Translations under genes and position numbers: made by a program
In this document: positions 17,933 to 25,322 of the stretch, one piece after another
Layout of the letters: every line of letters begins with the position of its first letter
How positions within the stretch are numbered: the stretch's first letter is position 1
Source: Slackia isoflavoniconvertens
GTDB lineage: Bacteria > Actinomycetota > Coriobacteriia > Coriobacteriales > Eggerthellaceae
Assembly: GCF_003725955.1 (NCBI RefSeq)
Contig: NZ_QIBZ01000006.1
Coordinates: 1 to 64,000 of the forward strand
Direction of reading: 5' to 3'
DNA: 64,000 nucleotides
Notes under the pieces: model-generated
The model's input: the letters and a program-made list of their open reading frames with translations, nothing else
Told to the model about the DNA's origin: nothing
Databases searched by the model: none

Positions 17933-18153
17933 TCGGCTTCTTAAGCGCTCCGTTTCACGTCGGAACGAGCAACCTTCGGGTCGCGTTCGTTTCCATCCGA
18001 CCTCTGCTGCGGTGCCAGGTTTTGTCCAGAACCTCGAAGGGCTCAGCTTAGTTGGGCATTGCATGCGATGCCCGCGCACAAGCGCGAAGGCGAACCCGAA
18101 ACTGGCGTTTTAAGCAGCACAGTCGAAGGAAAAGACTAGCAGAAGGAAACGAA
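17933..18153 (+). promoter_or_regulatory. Long structured 5' leader of rplS
   Basis: About 220 untranslated bases lie between the promoter and the L19 start. Visible local stems include GGGCATTGCATGCGATGCCC (18053-18072), GCGCACAAGCGC just after it, and CGAGCAACCTTCGGGTCG (17966-17983). Ribosomal-protein leaders are often bound by the protein itself, and an L19 leader family is known in other bacteria. Whether this is a member cannot be decided by eye. Confidence 0.45.
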
Positions 18154-18495
18154 ATGGATATCATCCGCGCTATCGAGCAACAGCAGATCAAGGAAGTCAC
18201 CCCGTTCAACGTCGGCGACACGGTCAAGGTGCACTATCGCATTACCGAGGGTAACCGCGAGCGCATCCAGGTTTTTCAGGGCGACGTTATCCGTCGTCAC
18301 GGCCACACCTGCCGCGAGACCTTCACCGTCCGCAAGATCAGCTTCGGCGTTGGCGTTGAGCGTACCTTCCCCGTGCACTCCCCCAAGATCGAGAAGATCG
18401 AGGTCGTGCGTCACGGCAAGGTCCGTCGTGCCAAGCTGTACTACCTGCGCGACAAGGTGGGCAAGGCTGCCAAGATCAAGGAAAAGGCATTCTAA
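18154..18495 (+). CDS. rplS: 50S ribosomal protein L19
   Basis: L19 sits at the 30S-50S interface. The 113-residue product is full length, with [52 protein letters not shown] and [20 protein letters not shown]. It has its own promoter and long leader, an AGAAGGAAACGAA ribosome-binding region, and an immediate downstream terminator. The usual neighbours trmD, rimM and rpsP are not here. Confidence 0.97.
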   Translation: MDIIRAIEQQQIKEVTPFNVGDTVKVHYRITEGNRERIQVFQGDVIRRHGHTCRETFTVRKISFGVGVERTFPVHSPKIEKIEVVRHGKVRRAKLYYLRDKVGKAAKIKEKAF

Positions 18496-18519
18496 GTCTT
18501 TACCGAATTGGTGCTTTGG

Positions 18520-18541
18520 AAGGGGTCCTTTGGGGCCCCTT
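18520..18541 (+). terminator. Intrinsic terminator after rplS
   Basis: AAGGGGTCC pairs with GGGCCCCTT, with G-T wobble and a very short loop, followed by TTCTTGTTTC. Confidence 0.7.
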
Positions 18542-18670
18542 TCTTGTTTCATTTTCCATGCGCTGCGGCATTCTGCGCGTGTGTTTCGACGGCATTCGCT
18601 GTCGGTTTTGCGTGTGCGAAATGCTTCGTCGCATGGAAAAAGAATCGTCACCCAGAAACGAGGGGAACGA

Positions 18671-19462
18671 ATGGCTCAAACGCTTGCAGAAATACGAGAG
18701 GCGCTGAAGGTTGCGAATCGCGCGGAATACGAGGCGCTTGCCCGCGCCCTTGCCGCCGACGAGCGCAAGGGGGTCAAGGCTGCCCTGAAAAGCGCTGCGC
18801 GCCGCCTTGCCGCCGAAGACGCCGAAGCGGCTCGTTTGAATGGCATGTACAGCTTCCAGGCGAAACTTGCAGGAGGCGGCATTGCCGTGGGACTTGACGA
18901 GGTGGGTCGAGGCCCGGTCGCAGGCCCGCTTGCCATTGGCGCCGTTGTGTTGCCCGACGATCCGCGCGTTGAAGGCGTGAACGATTCCAAGCAGCTTTCT
19001 GCCGAGCGTCGCGAAGAAATCGCCGCCGTGGTGCGCGAGGTGGCTATTGCGTGGGATATCGAATACATTCAGCCTCAGGAAATCGATGAACATGGCATGA
19101 CGTGGGCCTTGCGCACGGCGAACCTGCGTGCCATCGCGGCCATCGAGGAGCAGCTTTCTGCGAAAGGCACTTCGCTCGATGCGGTATTGCTCGATGGCAA
19201 CGCGCAGCACCTCGACGCACGTGAGGTCAACATTGTGAAAGGCGATGGGAAATGCGCGTCCATTGCGGCGGCATCCATTATCGCGAAGGTCGACCGTGAC
19301 GCGCTCATGTGCCGCTATGCCGAGCAGTTTCCCCATTACGGCTTCGAGTCGAACAAAGGCTACGCGAGCGCCGAGCATATCGAGGCAATAAAGCAATACG
19401 GGCTTTCTCCCGTGCATCGCGCGAGTTTTTGCCGCGCTTGGACGCAGGAGACGCTGTTTTAG
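18671..19462 (+). CDS. rnhB: Ribonuclease HII
   Basis: RNase HII removes ribonucleotides and RNA primers from DNA duplexes. The 263-residue product has an N-terminal helical extension of about 70 residues (LAEIREALKVANRAEYEAL), as in several Gram-positive homologues. The catalytic core follows with AVGLDEVGRGPVAGPL (Asp-Glu pair), NDSKQLSAERREEI, VKGDGKCASIAAASIIAKV (third acidic residue nearby) and HYGFESNKGYASAEHIEAI. GAGGGGAACGA precedes the ATG. The signal peptidase gene lepB, often found between rplS and rnhB, is absent. Confidence 0.95.
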   Translation: MAQTLAEIREALKVANRAEYEALARALAADERKGVKAALKSAARRLAAEDAEAARLNGMYSFQAKLAGGGIAVGLDEVGRGPVAGPLAIGAVVLPDDPRVEGVNDSKQLSAERREEIAAVVREVAIAWDIEYIQPQEIDEHGMTWALRTANLRAIAAIEEQLSAKGTSLDAVLLDGNAQHLDAREVNIVKGDGKCASIAAASIIAKVDRDALMCRYAEQFPHYGFESNKGYASAEHIEAIKQYGLSPVHRASFCRAWTQETLF

Positions 19463-19703
19463 AAGGCCCGACCTCCCTCGCGCGGTGCGGGAAGCGTGGG
19501 GGATTCGCGCGTGAGTCGCCGGAGAATCGTCGGAAAAACGCCTGAGAGTTCGATGAAGACGAAGAAGAATCGACGTTGAAAATTAAAGAAAACGCCAGGG
19601 AATCGCGGGGCAATCGCGAGACATCGCGATGAAAAGCGCGTGATTCGGGTAAGAATCGGGCAAGGTTTCACCTCTACACTCGCCGTACGAGAAAGGGGAT
19701 GCC

Positions 19704-20198
19704 ATGACCGAAGAATATGCTGGACCACGTAAGCCATGCGACCTTGTCCACGGAGGCGACGAATGCGCCGCTGTCGATGAGGGCTACTGGGGCGATGACG
19801 AGGAAGAAATCGCTTTCGCCAAGCGCTGGAATTGCGACCCGAAGACGCTGGGGGCTTACGGCGAAGATCTCGCCTGCGAATTGCTGAAACGAAACGACTA
19901 CATCATTTTAGAGCGCAACTGGTCGTGCGCTGCAGGCGAGGCCGATATCATCGCTCTCGATGACGGGTGTTTGGTGTTTGTCGAGGTGAAAACGCGCGCG
20001 GGCGGCGATAAAGGCTTTCCTCAGGAAGCGGTTACGCCGACGAAGCGCGCTCGCTACGAGCGTATTGCCTATAGCTTCTTGTCTACCTACGATGGGGTCG
20101 ATGCTCGTGTGCGTTTCGACGTGATCGCCATTCAAGCGATGCCTAACTCGAGGGGCTTCGTGAAACATATCGTGAACGCCTTCGGCGCGGGTGCGTGA
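19704..20198 (+). CDS. yraN: YraN family (UPF0102) endonuclease-like protein
   Basis: The YraN family has a restriction-endonuclease-like fold and sits beside rnhB and comM in many bacteria; its role is unknown. The 164-residue product has an acidic extension of about 48 residues. The core follows as LGAYGEDLACELLKRNDYII, GEADIIALDDGCLVFVEVKT (the D-x(n)-EVK nuclease-like motif) and AVTPTKRARYERIAYSFL. GAAAGGGG precedes the ATG. It ends five bases before comM. Confidence 0.9.
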   Translation: MTEEYAGPRKPCDLVHGGDECAAVDEGYWGDDEEEIAFAKRWNCDPKTLGAYGEDLACELLKRNDYIILERNWSCAAGEADIIALDDGCLVFVEVKTRAGGDKGFPQEAVTPTKRARYERIAYSFLSTYDGVDARVRFDVIAIQAMPNSRGFVKHIVNAFGAGA

Positions 20199-20202
20199 CA
20201 TT

Positions 20203-21699
20203 ATGCAGCTGCGATGCTCGTTATATTCGGCGACCATTGTGGGCGTGCGGGCGATTCCTGTGGCCGTCGAGGTAGTTGTCTCGAACGGGTTGCCGGGCTT
20301 TTCCATTGTAGGCATGCCCGATGCCGCCGTGCGCGAATCGACCGAGCGCGTGCGCGCCGCTATAAAAGCCTGCGGTTTTACCATGCCGGGCGATAAAGTG
20401 GTGGTGAATTTGGCGCCAAGCTCCATTCGCAAGGCAGGGTCGGGTTTCGATTTGCCCATCGCTGCGGCGATTTTGGCGGCAACGAAACAAATTGATGTAG
20501 AGGCGCTTGGCGAATGCTTGCTGGTAGGGGAGCTTGGGCTCGACGGCTCCGTGCGGCCGGTCCATGGAACGCTCGCATTCGCCGCTTGCGCGCGTGAACT
20601 TGGGTGCAAGCTCTTGGTGAGCGCCGATGCGCGCGACGGGGCGCCGCTTGGGCGCATGGAGCAGCTCGCATTGCCCTCGCTTGCCAGTTTGCGCTCTATG
20701 GCTGTGCGGCCGCTCGATTTCTGTGCGCCTTCTGCTTCGGTTGAAGCGCCTGATTTTGGCGATATTCGTGGACAGGCGGCCGCTAAGCGCGCCATGCAGG
20801 TTGCGGCTGCGGGCGGTCATGGCATTTTGCTTATGGGTCCTCCGGGGTCGGGCAAAACCATGCTTGCGCGCGCTCTGCCTTCCATATTGCCGCCGCTTTC
20901 CGAAGATGAGAGGCTCGAAGCGGCTATCGTCCATTCCGTTGCGGGCGAGCCCATCGATTCTATTCTCGCGGGCACGCGGCCGTTTCGTCGTGTGCATCAC
21001 AGCGCTACGGTGGCGGGCCTTGTGGGTGGGGGAACGCCCGTGCATCCAGGCGAGATATCGCTTGCTCATGCCGGCGTTCTGTTCCTCGACGAATTGCCGG
21101 AGTTCTCGTCACGATCGCTTCAAGCGCTTCGCCAGCCCATGGAAATGGGCCGCATCGTGATAACTCGGGCCGATGGCAGCGTTGCGCTTCCTGCGCGATT
21201 TTCTCTTGTCGCGGCGGCGAATCCTTGTCCTTGCGGGTATTACGGCGACCCTCAAAAGCAATGCACCTGTCCACAATGGAAAATCGAGCGGTATCAGGGC
21301 AACATTGGCGGTCCGCTGCTCGATCGCATCGACATGCACGTCGATGTGTGGCGCTGCGATCCTGGCGAGATGCTTGATCGCGCCGATGGTCGCGACCCGA
21401 TCGACTCCGAGCGCTTGCTGGCGGGCGTTTTGGCTGCTCGTGAGTTTCGATCGTGGCGGCGGGCAGCGCTTGGCGATGGCGATGCCGTTGATGTGGGCGC
21501 ATTGCTTGCTCGTTGCCGCATGGCGCAACGAACGCGGGACTTGTTGGAAACGGTGTCGCGCACGCAGCTGCTTTCGGGGCGTGGAATAACGCGCGCGCTT
21601 ATGGTGGCGCGTACGATTGCCGACATCGCCGAATCGAAGTCGGTAGCAGAAGAGCACCTCATGGAAGCTCTGAGTTTCAAGCTTCGAAAGGGGGTATAG
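20203..21699 (+). CDS. comM: Mg-chelatase-like AAA ATPase (YifB/ComM)
   Basis: ComM is a hexameric AAA+ helicase that promotes branch migration during natural transformation. The product is about 498 residues. It has an N-terminal Lon-like domain (SNGLPGFSIVGMPDAAVRES) and a Walker A motif (LLMGPPGSGKTMLARALPS). The Mg-chelatase signature regions are SATVAGLVGGGTPVHPGEIS and LFLDELPEFSSRSLQALRQP (Walker B), followed by AANPCPCGYYGD with the CxC cysteines and a YifB C-terminal helical domain. The start at ATG 20203 gives the normal N-terminus. comM and dprA being adjacent supports a recombination or transformation function. Confidence 0.94.
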   Translation: MQLRCSLYSATIVGVRAIPVAVEVVVSNGLPGFSIVGMPDAAVRESTERVRAAIKACGFTMPGDKVVVNLAPSSIRKAGSGFDLPIAAAILAATKQIDVEALGECLLVGELGLDGSVRPVHGTLAFAACARELGCKLLVSADARDGAPLGRMEQLALPSLASLRSMAVRPLDFCAPSASVEAPDFGDIRGQAAAKRAMQVAAAGGHGILLMGPPGSGKTMLARALPSILPPLSEDERLEAAIVHSVAGEPIDSILAGTRPFRRVHHSATVAGLVGGGTPVHPGEISLAHAGVLFLDELPEFSSRSLQALRQPMEMGRIVITRADGSVALPARFSLVAAANPCPCGYYGDPQKQCTCPQWKIERYQGNIGGPLLDRIDMHVDVWRCDPGEMLDRADGRDPIDSERLLAGVLAAREFRSWRRAALGDGDAVDVGALLARCRMAQRTRDLLETVSRTQLLSGRGITRALMVARTIADIAESKSVAEEHLMEALSFKLRKGV

Positions 21700-21704
21700 C
21701 GGCC

Positions 21705-22637
21705 ATGGAAGAACGTTTTCGCATCGATGGTCCGCGATTCGAAATCGCACGTGGCACGAAAGACTATCCAGATGTCTTCGAGGCTGTGCCTGAGCCGCCC
21801 GAACGGCTCTATGTGATTGGCGACCCCTCTGCGCTTAAGGAAGGCCTTGCGGTCGTCGGAGCGCGCAAGGCGACGCCTTATGGGTTGAATGCGACCAAAA
21901 TGTTGGCAGGCCGTGCGGCTGAACTCGGCGTGGTGGTGATTTCGGGCGGTGCGCGCGGTTGCGATGCAGCCGCGCACGAGGCGGCGCTTGCGGCTGGTGG
22001 GCAAACCGTCGCGTTTCTAGGCGGCGGTTGCGATGAGCCGTATCCGAAATCGAACGTGGATCTGTTTCGGCGCATCGTCAAGGGCGGCGGAGTGGTTGCT
22101 TCGGAGTTTCCGTGGCATTATCCGCCGAAGCCTTTCATGTTTCGCAAACGCAATCGCCTTATCGCGGGGCTGGCGCGCGCGACGCTTATCGTGGAGGCGG
22201 GGCTTCCCAGCGGTACATTCTCTACGGCCGACGAGGCCCTTGCCGCCAATAAAGACGTGCTTGCGGTGCCGGGGTCGATTTTTTCCGCCACATCGGCGGG
22301 CTCGAATATGTTGCTTGCGCAGGGAGCTATGCCCGTCGTGAGCAAGGAAGTGTTCGATTCGGCGATTATGTCGTTGTTTCCGGAAATCGTGGGAGGCGGG
22401 TATGGCGCCGAACAGTTGGCGTTGTTCGCGGGCGATGGGGCCGATGCGGGGGTCGACGACCCTATTCTCTCGGCCCTTGCGGCAGACCCTATGCGTCTCG
22501 AAGAGATTATTGCTCTATTCGCTGATGGCGACGATCCCATGGCCGCGGCGACGCGCGTTATGGCGCATGTGTCGTTGCTCGAAGGGGCGGGCGCGCTCAC
22601 TCGTTTTCCTGATGGCCGGTTCGGCGCTGTTGGATAG
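21705..22637 (+). CDS. dprA: DNA processing protein DprA (Smf)
   Basis: DprA loads RecA on incoming single-stranded DNA. The product is about 310 residues. The Rossmann core is clear (LAVVGARKATPYG, VVISGGARGCDAAAHEAALA, AFLGGGCDEPYPKSN, VVASEFPWHYPPKPFMFRKR, NRLIAGLARATLIVEAGLPS), followed by a C-terminal winged-helix-like segment (DPMRLEEIIALF). The usual N-terminal SAM/HhH domain is missing, since the Rossmann domain starts about residue 40. The start at ATG 21705 follows AAAGGGGG; the frame stays open far upstream inside comM but that is spurious. topA, often next, is absent. Confidence 0.94.
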   Translation: MEERFRIDGPRFEIARGTKDYPDVFEAVPEPPERLYVIGDPSALKEGLAVVGARKATPYGLNATKMLAGRAAELGVVVISGGARGCDAAAHEAALAAGGQTVAFLGGGCDEPYPKSNVDLFRRIVKGGGVVASEFPWHYPPKPFMFRKRNRLIAGLARATLIVEAGLPSGTFSTADEALAANKDVLAVPGSIFSATSAGSNMLLAQGAMPVVSKEVFDSAIMSLFPEIVGGGYGAEQLALFAGDGADAGVDDPILSALAADPMRLEEIIALFADGDDPMAAATRVMAHVSLLEGAGALTRFPDGRFGAVG

Positions 22638-22684
22638 CTTGCGGGCTTTTATGAATTGCCATGCGGGTGTGTTATCCTCGCTGC

Positions 22685-24031
22685 ATGGATAAATTTGTGA
22701 ACATAATCGGCGCGGGTCTCGCAGGCAGCGAGGCCGCGCTTCAACTTGCCCAACGCGGCGTGCATGTGCGTCTGTTCGAGATGCGCCCCGAAACCGAAAC
22801 CGATGTGCATCGCGGCGGCGATTGCGCTGAGCTCGTGTGCTCGAACTCTTTGAAGAGCACCAAGCCCGAAAGCGCTGCCGGCATGCTGAAGGCGGAGCTT
22901 GCGGCGCTCGGTTCTCAGCTTATTGCGGCGGCTGGCCGAAGCCGCGTCGATGCGGGCGGTGCGCTCGCGGTCGATCGTGATAAGTTCTCTGCCGACGTCA
23001 CTTCCATGGTGAAGGGAAACCCTTATATCGAGTATCGCGTGATGTGCGTTTCCGACCCGCTCGATGCCTGCTTGGGCGCTGCGGACGCTACCATTTTGGC
23101 AACGGGCCCGCTTACGAGCGATGCGCTCGCTCAGTGGCTCGTTGACAAAACCGGTTCCGATAACCTCGCATTCTTTGATGCGGCGGCGCCTGTGGTCATG
23201 GCCGACTCCCTCGATATGGATGTGCTGTTTCGCCAATCGCGCTATGAGCAAGATGCTCCCGGTGATTACCTGAACGCGCCTTTCGACAAAGAGAGCTACG
23301 ACGCCTTCATTGCGCAGCTCGTTGCCGCCGATCGCGTTATTAAGCGCGACTTCGAAACGAAAGACTTGTTCCAGGCGTGCCAGCCTATTGAGGAAATCGC
23401 CCGCAAGGGTGCCGATGCGCCCCGTTTTGGTACGTGCAAACCCGTGGGGCTCACCGATCCTGCAACGGGTCGTCGTCCGTGGGCGGCGGTGCAGCTTCGT
23501 GCCGAGAACGCCCAGGGCACGGCTTACAATCTGGTGGGCTTTCAGACCAATCTCACATTTGGCGAGCAGAAGCGCGTCTTCCGCATGATTCCTGGTTTGC
23601 AAAACGCTGAGTTTGCGCGTTATGGCGTCATGCATCGCAACACGTTCATCCAGGCCCCGCGTCTGCTCGATCGCGATTTGCGCTTGCGCGGCGTCGACGC
23701 CCCCGTGTATGTTGCCGGCCAGCTTTCTGGCACCGAGGGCTATTGTGAAGCTATTGCGTCGGGCCTTATGTGCACGCTATTCGTGTATGCCCAGCTCAAA
23801 GGCATTCAGGCCCCGCTTTTGCCTGTGGAAACCGCGTTTGGCGCGCTGCTCGATTACGCCACCGACCCCGCAACGCAAGACTATCAGCCCATGCATGTGA
23901 ATTTCGGCATTCTAAAGCCGCTTGACCAGCATATTCGCAATAAGGGTATGCGCTACGCCGCCTATGCCGAGCGTGGGTCGCGCGCCATGGAGGGCTATGT
24001 GGCCGATATTCGCGCCAAGGGCTTGCTATAA
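22685..24031 (+). CDS. trmFO: tRNA m5U54 methyltransferase TrmFO (folate/FAD-dependent)
   Basis: TrmFO makes ribothymidine-54 in the tRNA T-loop using methylenetetrahydrofolate and FADH2. The 448-residue product begins with NIIGAGLAGSEAALQLAQRG (FAD dinucleotide fold). FEMRPE, CAELVCSNSLKS, a catalytic-Cys region around FGTCKPVGLTDP, and AGQLSGTEGYCEAIASGLMC follow. I chose ATG 22685 because it gives the standard N-terminus; an in-frame ATG at 22661 is possible. TATCCT at 22673-22678 lies seven bases upstream with no ribosome-binding site, so a leaderless message is conceivable. Confidence 0.94.
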   Translation: MDKFVNIIGAGLAGSEAALQLAQRGVHVRLFEMRPETETDVHRGGDCAELVCSNSLKSTKPESAAGMLKAELAALGSQLIAAAGRSRVDAGGALAVDRDKFSADVTSMVKGNPYIEYRVMCVSDPLDACLGAADATILATGPLTSDALAQWLVDKTGSDNLAFFDAAAPVVMADSLDMDVLFRQSRYEQDAPGDYLNAPFDKESYDAFIAQLVAADRVIKRDFETKDLFQACQPIEEIARKGADAPRFGTCKPVGLTDPATGRRPWAAVQLRAENAQGTAYNLVGFQTNLTFGEQKRVFRMIPGLQNAEFARYGVMHRNTFIQAPRLLDRDLRLRGVDAPVYVAGQLSGTEGYCEAIASGLMCTLFVYAQLKGIQAPLLPVETAFGALLDYATDPATQDYQPMHVNFGILKPLDQHIRNKGMRYAAYAERGSRAMEGYVADIRAKGLL

Positions 24032-24034
24032 GGC

Positions 24035-25012
24035 ATGGCGAAGGCGAAACCGGAAGTCGGGAAGGCGTGCGCGCAGGCTGAAAGCGAGCCGGGCGACCCT
24101 GAGCTTCCCGCAATTGACGAGCTTTATCTGGCCTACCTTGCAAGCTATTGCGACATGCTCGTCGTGGAACGCAATGCATCGCAGCATACCGTGCGCAATT
24201 ACCGGCTCGATTTGCTCGACTATGGCCGGTGGGCCGCTCGCACGTCGGTCAATCCGCTGTGCGCCACGCGACGCGATATGAGAAGCTATCTGGGCGATTT
24301 GGACTATGCCCAGTATTCGCGCCGCACGGTCAATCGGCGGCTGTCTTCCGTTCGTTCATTTTTTCGGTGGCTTGTGGCTGAAGGCTTGGTCGAGTCGAAT
24401 CCCACCGATGTCGTGAGCGCTCCTAAGTTCGCTCGCAGCCTTCCGCGAACTATTCCGCCCGCCGACATGGCGCGTTTGCTTTCGGTGTGGCGCGGCAGCG
24501 ATAAGCCCGCCGACATGCGCAACCGCGCGATTCTCGAGTTCTTGTACGCATGCGGCGCGCGTATCTCGGAAACATCGGGTTTGCTGCTTGAGAACGTCGA
24601 TTTCGATGCTGGGCAGGTGCGCGTGTTCGGTAAAGGCTCGAAAGAGCGCATCGTGCCGTTGCATGAAATAGCCATCGCTTCCATGCGCGACTACCTTTTC
24701 AACGCGCGCCCTGCGCTGCTTGCCGACAAAGAGAGCCCGTATTTCTTCGTGAGCACGCGTGGCAACCAAATGTCGCCCGATGCGCTTCGCAAAATGTTCA
24801 AGCAGAGTTTGCTTGCCGCGGGGCTCGACCAAACGCTCTCGCCGCATGATATGCGTCACACGTTTGCGACCGACCTGGTAGAAGGCGGTGCCGATTTGCG
24901 CAGCGTTCAAGAGATGCTCGGCCATTCGAGCTTGTCGACCACGCAAATCTATACGCATGTGTCTGTCTCGCATTTGAAAGAGGAGCATCGCCGCACTCTT
25001 CCGCGCGGGTAG
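24035..25012 (+). CDS. xerC: Tyrosine recombinase (XerC/XerD family)
   Basis: Xer recombinases resolve chromosome dimers at dif. The 325-residue product has a SAM-like core-binding N-domain (VERNASQHTVRNYRLDLLDY, RRTVNRRLSSVRSFFRWLV). The catalytic domain has Arg in ACGARISETSGL, Lys in VFGKGSKERIVPL, HDMRHTFATDLVEGG (His-x2-Arg), LGHSSLSTTQIYTHVS (His and nucleophile Tyr). All catalytic residues are present. It starts four bases after trmFO, the normal housekeeping position, so it is not a phage integrase. XerC versus XerD cannot be decided here. Confidence 0.92.
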   Translation: MAKAKPEVGKACAQAESEPGDPELPAIDELYLAYLASYCDMLVVERNASQHTVRNYRLDLLDYGRWAARTSVNPLCATRRDMRSYLGDLDYAQYSRRTVNRRLSSVRSFFRWLVAEGLVESNPTDVVSAPKFARSLPRTIPPADMARLLSVWRGSDKPADMRNRAILEFLYACGARISETSGLLLENVDFDAGQVRVFGKGSKERIVPLHEIAIASMRDYLFNARPALLADKESPYFFVSTRGNQMSPDALRKMFKQSLLAAGLDQTLSPHDMRHTFATDLVEGGADLRSVQEMLGHSSLSTTQIYTHVSVSHLKEEHRRTLPRG

Positions 25013-25052
25013 AGGAGGCGTGCGGGAAATCCATGCGAGGCGCCTATGCGGG

Positions 25053-25117
25053 ATGCCCATGCGGGAGCGCGTACGCGGGAAGCCCAGGGGGGTGCCCATG
25101 CGGGAGCGTGTACGCGG
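25053..25117. repeat. Short tandem repeat, two 26-bp units with 39-bp period
   Basis: Units at 25053-25078 and 25092-25117 differ at two positions (RTGCCCATGCGGGAGCG, then YGTACGCGG). Related words (TGCGGGAAATCCATGCG, CCTATGCGGG) flank them. CATGCGGGAGCG also appears at about 35779-35790. No function is evident. Confidence 0.7.
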
Positions 25118-25155
25118 TCCTATGCGGGTCGTCTTTTGCTGAGTTCGGGCAATGA

Positions 25156-25322
25156 TCAAAAAGGTGCTCGAATGTGGCAAAAAGTACACCCGGCTAGTGA
25201 AACTATAAACTGTGAACGAACGAGCAGCTTTCTGACCTGGTGATATGGGAAGCAGCGAATGGAAGGCTGCACGATGCGTAGACTTTGGCATGAGAATATG
25301 CCACATTCGAGCACCTTTTTGA
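25156..25322. repeat. Perfect 24-bp inverted repeat around the kinase start region
   Basis: Bases 25156-25179 and 25299-25322 are exact reverse complements (TCAAAAAGGTGCTCGAATGT and four more bases), extendable to about 30 bp with one indel and one mismatch. The 119-base interior holds TATAAA at 25204-25209 and the proposed kinase start at 25259. It may be a regulator site pair, a mobile remnant, or a large RNA stem. Confidence 0.8.

Noticed and set aside
18030-18115. tRNA- or SRP-RNA-like sequence in the rplS leader (GGGCTCAGCTTAGTTGGGCA resembles a D-arm)
   Set aside because: No matching acceptor, anticodon or T-arm could be built, and no SRP Alu or tetraloop motif is present.
24035-25012. 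Phage or integrative-element integrase
   Set aside because: The recombinase follows trmFO by four bases in its usual housekeeping position and no phage genes or attachment repeats surround it.
25053-25117. Possible CRISPR-like array
   Set aside because: Only two units, the 13-base gap between them is too short to be a spacer, and no cas gene is nearby.
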